Positions 13,590-28,152 of a stretch of DNA of 64,000 nt are shown in pieces. The translations under genes and the position numbers were made by a program. This DNA comes from Onchocerca volvulus. Its lineage: Eukaryota > Nematoda > Chromadorea > Rhabditida > Onchocercidae. The notes under the pieces are model-generated. The model was not told the origin of the DNA. It ran no database searches and saw only the letters and a program-made list of their open reading frames with translations. Numbering within the stretch: the first letter of the stretch is position 1; each line of letters opens with the position of its first letter. The stretch is taken from contig HG738138.1 in NCBI GenBank assembly GCA_000499405.2, positions 16,407,054 through 16,471,053 on the forward strand, read 5' to 3'.

Positions 13590-14749
13590 ATGAAAATAAT
13601 AAACGAGGAGAAAATGACAGATCACGAGGCTGGAAACTGGTACAAAAAGCGCTTCCACGTATTATACGCTACGGTCAAAATGAGGGCATATTACATGCAG
13701 GATCTAGTTTTGTATGCTATATTTTTGTATAAAAATTAGGAAAATTTCAAGAACAGATGAAAGGTTGCAAATGTTGCGAGCAAAGCATCATTTCCAGGTT
13801 TCTTAATGTTTTTTAAAATAGCATGAAATAATTGCAGCAGCTAGATTCCTTCTATAATATGCCCAGTGTTGTGATACAAGCACAAGTAGCAGCTGATATT
13901 AGTGATCATCGTTTAACGGATAAGGTACAAATACCCAGTAATGATATAACGATTATGCATGAGGCTATACCGTTTCTTCCAGTTCCGGTTGCTCTCCTAT
14001 GCCTCTTCTTCAATATTATCATTCCCGGATCAGGTAAAAGTCAAATTTATCAGAAAACATTAATAGTAGATCATTTTTGAAATCATAATATTTGTTTCGG
14101 ATAGAAAAACCTATCATGATAATATCTAATTATTAACTATTTTCTAGGGACAATTTTAAGTGGAATTAGTGCATTATGTATAGGACAACCAAGAATAAAT
14201 TTCAAAGAAGGTCGTAAATTGATCACATTATTTGTTAATTTTTTGGTTGGCATTAGTCAATTCTTCACGATAACGTTTCTGTTCGTTGGATGGTTCTGGT
14301 CAATTGCATGGGGTGGCTTGATCATTATTCATTCAAGTAAGTTTAATTTTTAATTGATCATCAACATTAATCATACAGGTTCTGGCATAAAAAATTCTCT
14401 TAATCTTTCAATAATATTATAATAAAATTACGATTACGATTGCAAAAGTAACCTTAATATAATCCTAATTATGATTTCAATTACTGAATATTTCGAATGT
14501 TTTGTTTATAATAGCTGGCATAAAGATTTACTGAATTTGGAAAATTGTATACTAAAAGATATAACATTTGTAGTGCAATATCGTGATGCATTGATGCAAC
14601 GACGACAAGAAGCGGTTGCAACTGCAGCAATTGAAGCACTTACCAAGGATTCAATATTACATAGGCGAGATGTGAAAAAACTTATCGAAGCTCACAGAAA
14701 AATGAGCATACAGAAACAAAGAAAAGATTCAACGAAGTTTTTTAATTAA
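13590..14749 (+). CDS. stum/SPEC3-family membrane protein (5' end incomplete)
   Basis: Small two-pass membrane protein of the stum (stumble)/SPEC3 family; Drosophila stum acts in mechanosensory neurons. Exons: 13590-13711, 13838-14033, 14148-14340, 14515-14749. The family core is unmistakable: AIPFLPVPVALLCLFFN, then PGSGTILSG, a polar loop with CIGQPRINF, and a second hydrophobic block ending VGWFWSIAWGG. The C-terminal exon is charged and helical (Arg/Lys/Gln-rich) and ends at TAA 14747-14749. The first listed exon is open in two frames. I chose the one reading GWKLVQKALPRIIRYG, because its third codon positions are AT-rich like the other genes here and because its donor (TTT|GTATGC) is in phase. 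This frame begins mid-codon, so at least one upstream exon is missing. The third exon has two overlapping donors four bases apart (14337 and 14341); only the second keeps the frame open. Confidence 0.8.
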
Positions 14750-16032
14750 ATAGACTTAAGAAGTGATTGGAATTGAATCTAACAAGCATTTTTAGAACCT
14801 TTTTTAGGCTTATAGGCTTTTTTCACTTGCATTATTTATCTATCAAAAATTTCGGATAAGCCATGTTATGAAGGCCGAATAAAGGGCAATTAATTTCTTC
14901 TTTTCCTATCGAGGAATATTCGATTTCCTATGGAATACTTGAAGAATCCAATTAGTCTAGATTTTATGTTTGTCAAGATCCTAATCCGTCTCGCTAACAA
15001 GACATAATAAATTCTGAACATTAACTTTTAATCAGTGGAAATTTATTTCCCGGCCATGAAATGATCATCCATCGAAGTTATCAGTTCGTATCTTCCACCT
15101 ATATATAAGTCGAAGTATGCACAACGTGACAATTAATTAAACAAACTTCATTCCTGTTATGAGCAAAAAAAACATTATATCAAGATAAGTTTCTACATTT
15201 AATATTTAAGTAAAAAATAAAAATAAAAACAAGGAGAAGACCAAAGAATTAACCAGTCATCCGTTACCAATATAGAAGTCATCTTTCGGTTGAGGAACAT
15301 ACTGCGTAAACTTCGTTACAACTTCCATATTTTATGAAGGTCAAGATATTCTTTAGCTTTCAAGAGTTATCTGAAAATCGAAGAAAAAGCCACTACTTTT
15401 TCCAATTTTCCCAAGTTATAAAACCAAATGAAAAGATCGTCTCTTGAGTTTCAAAATTATAAAAGTTTATAAAATGAAATATCTCACGTACTGACTTATA
15501 TTAATGGCTTCTCTCCTGACTATTAAATACCATTTACACAAATGAAATTTTCCAGGGCTTTTTAAGGAGACTGAAATGTGAGTCAAGCCTAATACTCCGC
15601 AAAATCATACAATTTTAATTAAATAACTGTCAAAAAGTTGAAATATGATTAATATAAGAATGTTAATATTAAGAAAGAGCACCATCATAACAATTGAATG
15701 AACGGAATCCCTGATTCCAAAACCTAAAATCATAGAAAACATCACAAATAGTTGAAGTTCAGGTCGAGCTTCTCAATTTTTTTTAGAAATCACCGGTCAA
15801 CACAATATTTAGCTTTCAAGACAAATCAAGAAACCAGCAAACAATGCTGACATTCAAAAACAAACAAAATGAGAGTATCCATGATATACGAAACATTATC
15901 AATGAGAAGATGCCATTTCCTTACATAAGACTGTTACGACAAGCTTATCGACAATCTTGAAAAAATCCTGTATAAATAAGCAATGCATTAACAATCTATC
16001 GTTTTAAAATAGCAGGAAAAACATGAATTTAG

Positions 16033-16066
<34 letters not shown>

Positions 16067-16077
16067 TTACATAGTGA
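14750..16077. other. intergenic region between convergent genes
   Basis: About 1.3 kb between the stop of the stum-family gene and the stop of ISY1, which face each other. An AATAAA at about 14878 is a plausible polyadenylation signal for the plus-strand gene. No exon was recognised in the rest. Confidence 0.5.
16035..16064. repeat. A30 homopolymer
   Basis: Thirty consecutive A residues on the plus strand, 14 bases beyond the ISY1 stop codon, so the ISY1 3' UTR would carry a U-run. A slippage-prone tract whose assembled length is not reliable. Confidence 0.95.
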
Positions 16078-17816
16078 TTAATACGAACTCGATGAACTTC
16101 CTACATATCTATCAAAAAGTTGTGCTTTCTTCCTTTCCAAAATAAGATTCTCGATTTCTTTCTGCGACGGCACAACAACATGTTGAATGAATGTTTTCTT
16201 CCCATCATCACCTATCAATATAGACTGCTTCGTATCGATATCTTCCTCGTCTGAATCCTGTAAAAGTTAGCTTATCAAGAGTATATAAATGAAAATAGGA
16301 AGACAGCAAACTTAAGAATGAAATTTCGAACTATATTAGGATAAAAACTAAATTGGAACAGCTGTATATAGTTGTTGGTGTCTGAACAATAGTAAAAATA
16401 ATATAGAATAGCGCTCCAAGATACCGTAAATTTGAAAATAATTTCGAAGTAAAATATATTATGCCAGTGATAATAAATCTAACAAACCTTAGAAAATTAT
16501 ATCAAATAAATTCATATAATCTCCTTCATGCATGGATAACTTACATCAACAATTTTGTATATATCGATTTCTTCGAATGCCTTCCTTGCTTTTAATGCAT
16601 CTTTATTTTCGTCCCAATCCTAGAAAACATTTTGTAAAATTTTATACATATATTAAAATGCACGCCAAAGAAACTCAATCGTAAAGTAGGAAAATCTGAC
16701 TTTTTCGACTTGCAAACGAGCTTTGATTTCAGCATCCATTTCTAATGGTACTAATAAACCGTCGTCATCATCCATATAGCCATAATAATCAGCATCCAAA
16801 AATTTGATTAATTCCGTGCGATTTTTTCGCGATTCATCGATTCCTACTTTTTCGAAAAGTTCTCGAACACCAGGCAAATCTTTTGCAGCTCCAAAATATT
16901 TATAACCTTTACTACCGGCTACTTCACGCCCTTCTCGATCTAATTCCTTGGGTGCTACCTTTCTATAAAGTAGCAGCGAATTAGCATAAGACCATGTCAC
17001 TTCTAAATTAAATAATTAGGAAAAAACTTCACTTTGAGTATTTATTCTTAAAAATACTTTCAGAAAACACAAATATACCTATAATCCTGGCCTCCGAGTT
17101 CCTTAATTCTTGTTTCCCAGGCATATTTTACTCGTAGCAATTTGTTTATTTCATCATTCAAATCTCGAATTTTAAATTCACCCAACCCGGGATTTTGTAT
17201 CAGCGCTATTTTCTTGGCAATTTCCATCGTCACTTGCTTTCTATATCTTTCTGCATCATCTGTAAAACAAACAAAAAATAAGGTTAAGAAATAAAGATAC
17301 TTACTCATTCAGCAAATTAAACCTACCATTTAAAACATAATTACTTACTTAGCGTGTTGCATTCGTTCACATCGTTTGGTCGTTTCGCAACTGGACCTTT
17401 CTCTTCTTCTTCCTTCATCCGCCGCCATCGGGCCAAAGCAGTCATCGCCTTCTCTGCATTTCGAGCCTTAAATATAATCTCATTAATTGGTGATTTAAAA
17501 GCTAAAAAATTCTATGAAATGAACAGAGGATGTTTACTCGCTCTGATTTTTTTTCAACATATTCAAAATGATTCTTTTCAGAAGACCGCATTCTAAGAAA
17601 ATAAAATACATTTAGAAGATGTAAAAAACAAAAAATGCTAGTGATAGAATGATAATAAACTAATGTAACATTAAAATGCTAAAGTACCACAATATTCAAA
17701 TAAAAAATTAAGACTATCTGATATGAATACAGTGCAATACAAAGATTACGCAAAACAATATTTAAAACAGAAATGCTCGAGATATAACTAAAACTCTGCA
17801 ACAGAACACCTACCAT
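16078..17816 (-). CDS. isy-1: pre-mRNA splicing factor ISY1
   Basis: ISY1 is a component of the activated spliceosome (Prp19/XAB2-associated) in the nucleus. Six exons give 272 residues, against about 285 in human: 17814-17816, 17349-17466, 17079-17259, 16701-16962, 16545-16619, 16078-16257. All junctions are in phase. The first coding exon ends exactly at the ATG, followed by a GTAGGT donor, and exon 2 resumes with ARNAEKAMTALARW, the invariant ISY1 N-terminus. Family blocks follow: GLGEFKIRDLNDEINKLLR, the GYKYFGAAKDLPGVRELF core in exon 4, and YYGYMDDDDG. The acidic segment DSDEEDIDTK leads to the conserved VVPSQKEIENL near the C-terminus, which ends in a Ser run. Nothing essential is missing. 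LIN-53 lies 1.1 kb upstream on the same strand, too far for a typical nematode operon. Confidence 0.95.
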
Positions 17817-18909
17817 TATCGAGTACGAACAAGGTAATCCAGGTAAGACCTGAAAAGTGTTTATTAAATGAATATCTTTCTAAAACACTGTCTATTAAAC
17901 CAAACGGAATTCAGATGATAATGAGATCAGTCAAAACAGATTCATTTATTATATACCAAATTCACCATCTACAGTCAGCATGTATCCCATAGCACTAATG
18001 TATCACTAAATCGACTACATGTCCACGGAAACATTATAAATACGACGGTACATACAGCTACTAGTCAATCTTCTATCATCTGTTATAAAGAAACGTAGCA
18101 TTTGAAACATTAATTTTCTATCCTTTATTAAAACTTTCAAGTAAAATCTGAAAACGATACTGTTCCTAAAGATTTAGTCAAAACTATTCTAATCAAAAGA
18201 GGCATAATTCATCCCTGTCAACATTAAAAAATAATCTTTATTCGCTAGACAATGATATTTCATCAACAACAGAACCAAACTAAAAATAAAAAATAAAAAC
18301 TTCAGGATAAAATATTAATCGAAGTATTCAACAATCTACCACAAGTGCAAATAATAATTGCTTCAATAGTTTTTCAACTCACATCTTTGAACGAGTAAAA
18401 TATTCAGTGGATCAAATTTTATGCAAAACATATGGTGCAAAACACAAAAATGTAACCAACTGAAATAAAAACAGCACAGTATTTAAAGAATCAATTCTTA
18501 AACAGAAAAACTAATATAACAATGATGATATTCATTCAAAACTTCTAGAAAATTTCAATCATATCTAATCTGTTCCTTTGCAGATATAAAAATAATCAAA
18601 TCATTATTGAGGTATTGTCTATCAATCCCAAAGCTCGTTATCATATTCCACAATTCATTGTCATATTCATTTTGACCATTTATCTTTCAGGAGAACAAAA
18701 GTTAAAACTGATTTTAAAATGACAGCAAAGAATCAGTGACTATTCGTAATTTCAGATCTCTGGAAATACCCGAAACTATATCTGAAACGAGCAGCTCATA
18801 TTTTAATTACTCATGAATGATTTCGTAGAATTAAGATGTAAACAAACACATTGATAACAAAATAATAACAGAGTGAATGTACAACAATCCTCTATAACTT
18901 CCACTTAGT
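17817..18909. other. intergenic region upstream of ISY1
   Basis: About 1.1 kb between the LIN-53 stop and the ISY1 start on the same strand. It must hold the LIN-53 3' UTR and the ISY1 promoter or 5' UTR. AT-rich, no exon recognised. Confidence 0.5.
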
Positions 18910-21729
<2,820 letters not shown>

Positions 21730-22995
21730 CTAGTAACTTTGTCACATAATAATCAAACATCAAGACAATGCTACACCTACAGCGAAATGGTTTATCGTAG
21801 AAAATACAATAAAAGCGTAACGAAAAGAGAGAAAAGGATTGTTAAGATAATAAATTGGTCTACGAACATGGTAAAACATACAGAATGGATATTAGTCTAA
21901 AATAAAAGATTGCAAAAGTCTCATAAATTGTTCGTCACTAAATAATAAGGTATGATGCAAGAAGAGGTTGGCAGAGACCAGATTCAGGAACCTAAAAGTT
22001 AAAATTTTGAGATTTGCGCAAAACAATTCAAAACATCTGTTAAATCACAGAGCAAATCTGATTCGTTCATGAATTGAAAAAGAAACTCCATCTTTTATAA
22101 ATCCTGTTGAGAATTTAAACGGTTGTTAAAAAACTCTTAGCTGCCTCTATACGAAGCGTTTTGTTCACAGTAAGTATCTCTAGTCACGTTGTTTTATTTC
22201 TTTAACACTATTTCTTTCAATAATATACCAAAATAAGATATGATACAAGTTCCCACGAAATTTGACCCAAATAATCATAGTTTCGTTGTTACTATAACAC
22301 AATTTCTTTTATAATAGTTTGATTAATATCAGAGACTGTTGCATAGCACAGAACGATATAATCGGAAAGCTTTAATCAAATCAGGACCACATTTTCTCTA
22401 GTAAGTATTAAAATTAAGTAAATCCGAATTATTGGAAATAATTACAAGTACTCTTGACCGATAATTGGAGAACTAAAACAGACAGTTTGATGGTTAGTGT
22501 TAAGCTTATCAAACATATGATCATATCTTACTATGAAGTAAATGAGATATGATGGAAATAAAGAATTAATGGCTATTGATACAAGCACAATATAGACGGA
22601 TAATTATACAAAAATAGTGCAAAAATATTCAGATTTATGCACAAAAATGAATAAGTAAATATGCGAATGAAAAACAATCATGCAGAGTAAATATAATTAC
22701 GCGGAAATAATTAGAGCCGGAAAAGAGCAAATTAAAGTCGAAAAGAGTAAAATTAAAATTTTATAATACTTGCGACATTAAGTCCTTCAGCAAGTCAACA
22801 TGACACTAAAGTAAGGAAAGTGTCATTAATAGACGTGAAAATGACATACGCAAAGAAATCTGACGGATGTAATGCAAACGTACGCTAAAAATCTCATTCG
22901 TGACTGAATAACTTAAAATGCCGCTCTATCACAAGCAACTGCACCAGCAACCGACTATCTCAATCCCGCACCGTCCAACTATCGATGCTCATAGG

Positions 22996-23006
22996 TCCCG
23001 CCAAAA
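22996..23006 (-). promoter_or_regulatory. E2F-like motif
   Basis: The minus strand reads TTTTGGCGGGA, a close match to the E2F consensus TTTSSCGC. It sits in a locally GC-richer patch about 1.3 kb upstream of the LIN-53 start codon and in that gene's orientation. Single motif, no conservation data, so function is inferred. Confidence 0.35.
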
Positions 23007-23147
23007 GCAAAGAATATATTTTCGAAATCGCTAAACTTCATGCAATCAATAAATACACAAACGAGCGATATAAGGTCGATGTGAAATCTCTACATCCCAC
23101 AATTAAATTAGAGCATTTGAAAAAATGTCGCATCAAGTGGCTTGTTA

Positions 23148-23159
23148 AGTGACGTCACT
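23148..23159. promoter_or_regulatory. CRE/ATF palindrome
   Basis: AGTGACGTCACT is a perfect 12-base palindrome containing the full cAMP-response element TGACGTCA, bound by CREB/ATF-type bZIP factors. It lies about 1.45 kb upstream of LIN-53 and downstream of the glycosyltransferase gene. Function is inferred only. Confidence 0.4.
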
Positions 23160-23315
23160 GTAAGGTTTTCATTAATTGTATGCATATGGAACCGAGTGCT
23201 CCGATAAGTCAGATGGTATGGTGAGCGAACTGTCTAATCACAAAGCTAGCTTTTCAAGCTTGAGATAATGCTTATCAGTGTCCTTATCATATCTCCTGAT
23301 CTTTTATTTTTAGTG

Positions 23316-23756
23316 CTTGCTCGACCCGACCACGCGTTGCCACGGAACTCCAAACTGTTGCTATTGCTGTGTTGATGTAAGGACTCCGAACTTAAACTTG
23401 TGACTCCAGCTCCAAATCCTGGCCTTTTTAAATCCTTTTAAGGCTCATACACCTCACCTAATCTCCATTGTGGCGCTTCTTAATTGGTTGGCCTCACTTA
23501 CTTTAGTTGTGAATTGGAGTGTTTTCGGGATAAATATGTTTATCCTTTTGGCGGTAAACATGTTTATCGCCCGTTTGAACAATTTCGTACTCCTCATTTA
23601 CAATATTTGTCGTGGCGTTATTTCCATCGAGGTTCCTCTTGTCACAGATGTGACAGGTAAAAAAAAGTAGTTATATCTATATAAAAACAAACGCCTGTTC
23701 GACTGCAACGTTGTATTAAAAGTAATTACGAACATTTGCATTTTCATTTATATAGA
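23316..23756. mobile_element. short non-autonomous Helitron copy
   Basis: Shares both ends with the larger element at 28111-32017. At the left end CTTGCTCGACCCGACCACGC matches CTAGCTGGACCCGGCCACGC at 17 of 20 positions. At the right end both copies hold a palindromic GTCAC...GTGAC, a TCTATATAA, the motif GCAACGTTGTATTAAA or its variant, and a terminal TTATATAGA. An internal block (GTGAATTGGAG, GGTAAACATGTTTATCG) matches 28710-28760 of the large element. Only about 440 bp long with no coding sequence, so it depends on a helper. Confidence 0.65.
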
Positions 23757-24058
23757 TTTACCCAATCGTAATACTTATCTGACTGATGTCCTATGAATTA
23801 AGCTTGATATTCATGATGATATTATCGAACTGACAATTAATGAAATGCTCACTTGTTGAGAAAAATTTTTTTCTCTATTTATTCTGTGGAGAAATTAATT
23901 GAAACCTCTTTAAAAATCTAAATATAAGAAAATTATGCCTCCAGCTCCGCATGTTTAATTGGATTGTTTCACAGTAGGACTCGATAATATCAGAAATCAT
24001 CAGTTTTATGACAAATTTATTTATTCAAGAAAGATGAAAGCTCATTTGATCAAACTTG

Positions 24059-27000
24059 CTATACAAAAATTTTTTTCAATGCCATATCACAATTTCGAAG
24101 CAACATTTTTCCGTAACGTGAAGATATTGTATTAACTAGATATGTTTGAGTATCCGTATATTTCACATAATGATGCACTACGGCTTTACTACTTTGCAGT
24201 TTCAGCGTCAGATAATGGTCTTGAATTACTCGACTGGTATGATGAATACCCTGAAAATTTGGAACGGAACAGAAGCAGAATAGAATTGGAAATGTTTTAT
24301 TTTCGCTTCATGTTTTTAATGAAAAGTGATTGAAAAAAAAATCCCTTGAATTGACATCATAATGAATTCATAATAACTTCTATTCTGCAAATCATATAAT
24401 AAGTTTGCTTCCAGCAACTATATGAATACAAAAGGACGAAAACATAATTTTGCACATAAAATGTATTACTATTTTTCCGTAAGTCTAGAAAATGAATGAT
24501 TCAATAGAAATAATTGAGATAACAAGTATTTTGTTCCATCAAGTACAAAAAAATTTCATGTTTCTAAAATATATTATCGAATGATTGGTTCATATTTAAA
24601 ATGAATTAATGATCAGTTTCTTCGAAAATCACTAACATGTGTACTGGAAAGATTTGTAAATGAATATTTATGGTAATGAAACTACCCGCTATTTGAACCA
24701 CTCACTTGCTCAAAAACCATTCTAGGCTGCAGGACACACTTTGTGAATTCCTTGTCCAAACGTTCACTTCTAGCTTGGACGCTATTGATAAGGGATGGAT
24801 AATTCGGACTATAATTGTAAAATATTAAAACTCAATATAATTTTCATAACTCATAAAATAAGCTTTGAGTACATTTAACTTTGTTTTATTTAAATATGTT
24901 TGCAAGATAATTTGAAAAACTGAGGCAATGTCAAAGTAAAAAAGGAAAAGAAGCAAAACTTACTCATAATGAATATACATCGTTGCTATTTGATAACTTG
25001 CAATAGAAGCATTAAAAATATTCTGAAAGAGCGAAGTAAGATCAATGTTCCGAGCCGGAATAATAATTTCATCCCAATCTTGAAAAGAAACAAACTTTGC
25101 TCGCCCAATATTCCTGAAATGAATAACAAAAAAAATAAATACAGTATTTTTTCGGCGTTCCAATTAAATTTCATGCCTGAAAGATATTTTATGCAATGTT
25201 GAAAATATATTTTAACGTAAGTTTTTTTTTAATATATTTTAACATTGACAGCCGAAACATCAGCGTGCCAGAAATGAAAAGCTAAACGGTCCAATACATG
25301 CGGTTTGGAGTCTGCTATACTCAGTCAAGAAAAGAAAAACACCACACTGTTTCTCCCATTAAAATCTTCTGTCAGAAAAAACGGAAATCTGGTATAAATA
25401 TGTTCAGTAATAAAAGTTCTGTTTTGTTGAAAATTATCTCCCATGACTCATCACTTACAATAAATACAAATGCATATCACGATGTAATATCTAATTCCCA
25501 TCTTTGTTTCCGATTTTACAGCACTTTCTCAATAGCAAATAAGTGCAACTAAGTCACAAACCTAATTTAATTCTGTTCAAATTTCCCAGCTTTGTTTCAA
25601 CAGTAAAAAATCGTAGACTCATGTAAATGTTCCGGTTTTATGATCACGCCTTTTTGTCATGTGTAGAATACCGTAAACAACTCCACTACAAAGGGATATG
25701 TCATCTGCCGGAACGTATCCTCTGACTTACACAACTCTTCAACTCCATTTTACCAGATGGTTCTGCTCATTATTTTTCTGTTAATGCCCTACTTTAATAG
25801 TCGTTTAATAGTCCCAATCCTATGTATGAATCTGTAATACCAAAGTACTATCCAAATCCAATTCATCAATAAAACTTTCTGATAAGAAATTTATTTTTCG
25901 CGACATCTTCTGATAAATATATGCAGTTAGAAAATTTATTCTCGCATACTATATAATGTTATGAATTTGTATTGATTCATCCTGATATTATTTAAGAAGT
26001 CGAAAATTATATTTAAAAAATAAGTACTAAAATTTTGAAATAGAATTCATTCATATAATAATCTTAATGTTTACCTGTACAAGCAGTCATTGATAAAAAC
26101 AAGTTGAGCATGATTCCAAACATCTACTGCGGGCAACTCGAAATCAATCACATCCAAAATACTAAAAGAAAATCAAACTTTTTTTTATGCTTGAAACGAA
26201 ATCTTCATGATGCGGAGTGATTAAATCTATTTAAGGCTTGAGCTTCTTAGCATGAAAAAAATCTGCAATTATTATCAGAAGGCTTAGTTAATTCAGTGTA
26301 ATTTATCTTCTGCTGTCAACCTAGTAGCATGTCAAATACGATCATGTAATGATATTTCGAAAGCTGCTAAAAAACTATTCGATTGATCGGTTTATTTCGA
26401 TTACTAATCATTGCCATTTTACTCAATTAATCAACTGTTAATACTTCTAGCTTCATTGAAACATTTGACAAACTCGTCTTGTTTCGATATTTTTAAAGAC
26501 TGTTATTTTCATCATTACACGTTGAGATGATAAATGGATAGATTAGGCAAATAAAGCTGTTAAAATCGAAAAATGAAGGAAAGCTGCAACATTATATCTC
26601 ATATTCAGGAAATTTCCGGAGAGGATTGTCCTTCAGATAATGATGATCCGGAAAAAAGAAAAACCTTTCTGCTTCGTAATAGTGCAGAACTTTTTGAACA
26701 TCACTGTATAAATTTCGTTTTGTAGTATAAGCAGTAATTTGCTGCGCTCCCAATAATTTATACATTTCGATCATTTCAACGATATATTTGGCACTGTAGA
26801 AATGTCCATAAAGAAATGGTAAACAAATGGTATAGTTGTAAGTGAAAGCTGCCAATGAATTACCAGAACCGGCAGTGATATAATATGTTGGAACAATGTC
26901 TAGCTTGTTGTTTCCATCCGTTAATGTAATTTTAACAGTTGTAATTATAATTCGTTCCGGGATTCGACAATTTAAGATGTATGCTCCATACAAACGTCCA

Positions 27001-27320
27001 TGATTTTCAGCCATTGCATAAATTTGTGCACGAGTTTGTTGATTTTTGAACAAACAGTAATATTTATAATGCCTGAATCGCATTATTGCTATGATCCGGA
27101 AAAATGGGAAGCCCATGTTACCGTTTCGTGTATCCACAAATGATGAAAAAATGAGCAAATTATCTGTGAGTTTGGAAAACCGAGGCTTTGGATGAATATT
27201 TCTGATGAATTTAGCTTCTAAACGAACGTCACGTGAGATTATGAAGAAATCGTATAATTTTAAGCAAACGAGAAGAAATAGAGTAATAAGAATAAGTTCT
27301 AATTTGCCCAACAAACGCAT
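24059..27320 (-). CDS. glycosyltransferase family 92 (DUF23) protein
   Basis: Type II Golgi-type membrane protein of the GT92 family, which in C. elegans includes GALT-1, a beta-galactosyltransferase acting on core fucose of N-glycans. Five in-phase exons give 395 residues: 26665-27320, 26075-26161, 24964-25113, 24706-24808, 24059-24250. A signal anchor lies at residues 7-26. The catalytic domain shows the GT92 order: YIVEMIEMYKLLGAQ, then INDCLYRNIGRAKFVSFQDW with the acidic cluster D260-W-D262-E263, then KCVLQPRMVFEQ and GIHH (333-336), and VVHHYVKY near the C-terminus. The first exon ends at GAAAG|GTTTTT, not at the later stop codon; this junction restores the family sequence. The specific sugar donor and acceptor are unknown. 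Confidence 0.9.
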
Positions 27321-28110
27321 AATGGGAAAATAGATGACGATGCATGCTATTTCAATTCACTGCTAAATGATGTATTTCACATTTGAAAAAAAGATTTTTT
27401 TTTGTCTACTTCCCATCTCTGAACAAATGTAAACAAATGATCGTGAAGCAAATTTGATACTGCCAATAAACACCTTTAGGTGTAAAATATTCATTTCCCA
27501 AAGTTATTTGCTTATTTGTAAAACGAAACAAATTCGTTTCATTTTGAAGGAAAAATCTATTAATGTGTTATGTGTCAGCTTTTGTTGTTGTGATATGACG
27601 GTGGAAGAAAGCAAAAGTGACACAAACTGAAGTAATATGTGAAGATTAGAGATAAACACGTGGATATAAAGTGCATTCATTAAATAGAAAATATTCAAGA
27701 AAAATACTTCTTGCAAATATAGTAGCAATTTATTATTTAATACTGGATGAGGATCACTTGAATTCTCCAACTCAGTGTGGATATTTGACGTAAGATTCAG
27801 AGAATACACTTTTTGTTATACGAAGCGTACAGCACGCTTCATACTGTATGCTTCGTATAACGAACAAAGTACAATACGCGCCGTACTGCATTTTTTAAAA
27901 CGTTTTTTCGGTCTTTTGTTCTACGGCCAACATTTTAAGCCAACATTTCATTATAATTGCTTTATTATCATTTTAGGCTCATTATAATCATTATGTCGAT
28001 GATTGATTAGGATTAGTAAATTCTACCTGTGATTCTTACGATATTTTATAAATATTATCTGTCTTCTTTGAAAAAGAAAATCGATGATTAAACTAATAAT
28101 TTATTTCTAA
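27321..28110. other. upstream region of the glycosyltransferase gene
   Basis: About 800 bp between the GT92 start and the left end of the Helitron. It contains the inverted repeat at 27815-27861; otherwise AT-rich sequence without a recognised exon. Confidence 0.5.
27815..27861. repeat. 18-bp inverted repeat with one mismatch
   Basis: Left arm GTTATACGAAGCGTACAG (27815-27832) pairs with right arm CTGTATGCTTCGTATAAC (27844-27861) around an 11-base spacer. A second shorter pairing, GAAGCGT with ACGCTTC, is nested inside the left half, so two alternative hairpins can form. Confidence 0.85.
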
Positions 28111-28111
28111 C

Positions 28112-28152
28112 TAGCTGGACCCGGCCACGCTCCTCGTGGCCGGGTCCAGCTA
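28112..28152. repeat. perfect 18-bp hairpin at Helitron end
   Basis: TAGCTGGACCCGGCCACG, a five-base CTCCT loop and the exact reverse complement. Very GC-rich compared with the flanks. It abuts CTAG at 28111-28114, the expected position for a Helitron 3' terminator hairpin on the minus strand. Confidence 0.9.

Noticed and set aside
24142..24333. Open plus-strand frame of 63 codons
   Set aside because: It mirrors the last GT92 exon on the minus strand (24059-24250), which carries the GIHH motif and joins in phase.
26592..26665. GT92 first exon seemed to lack a GT donor before its stop codon
   Set aside because: An upstream donor, GAAAG|GTTTTT at 26665, joins in phase to 26161 and restores the normal family sequence; the extra open stretch is intron.
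27815..27861. loxP-like site
   Set aside because: Only a 9-base core is shared with a loxP arm; spacing, spacer and flanks differ, and no recombinase gene is present.
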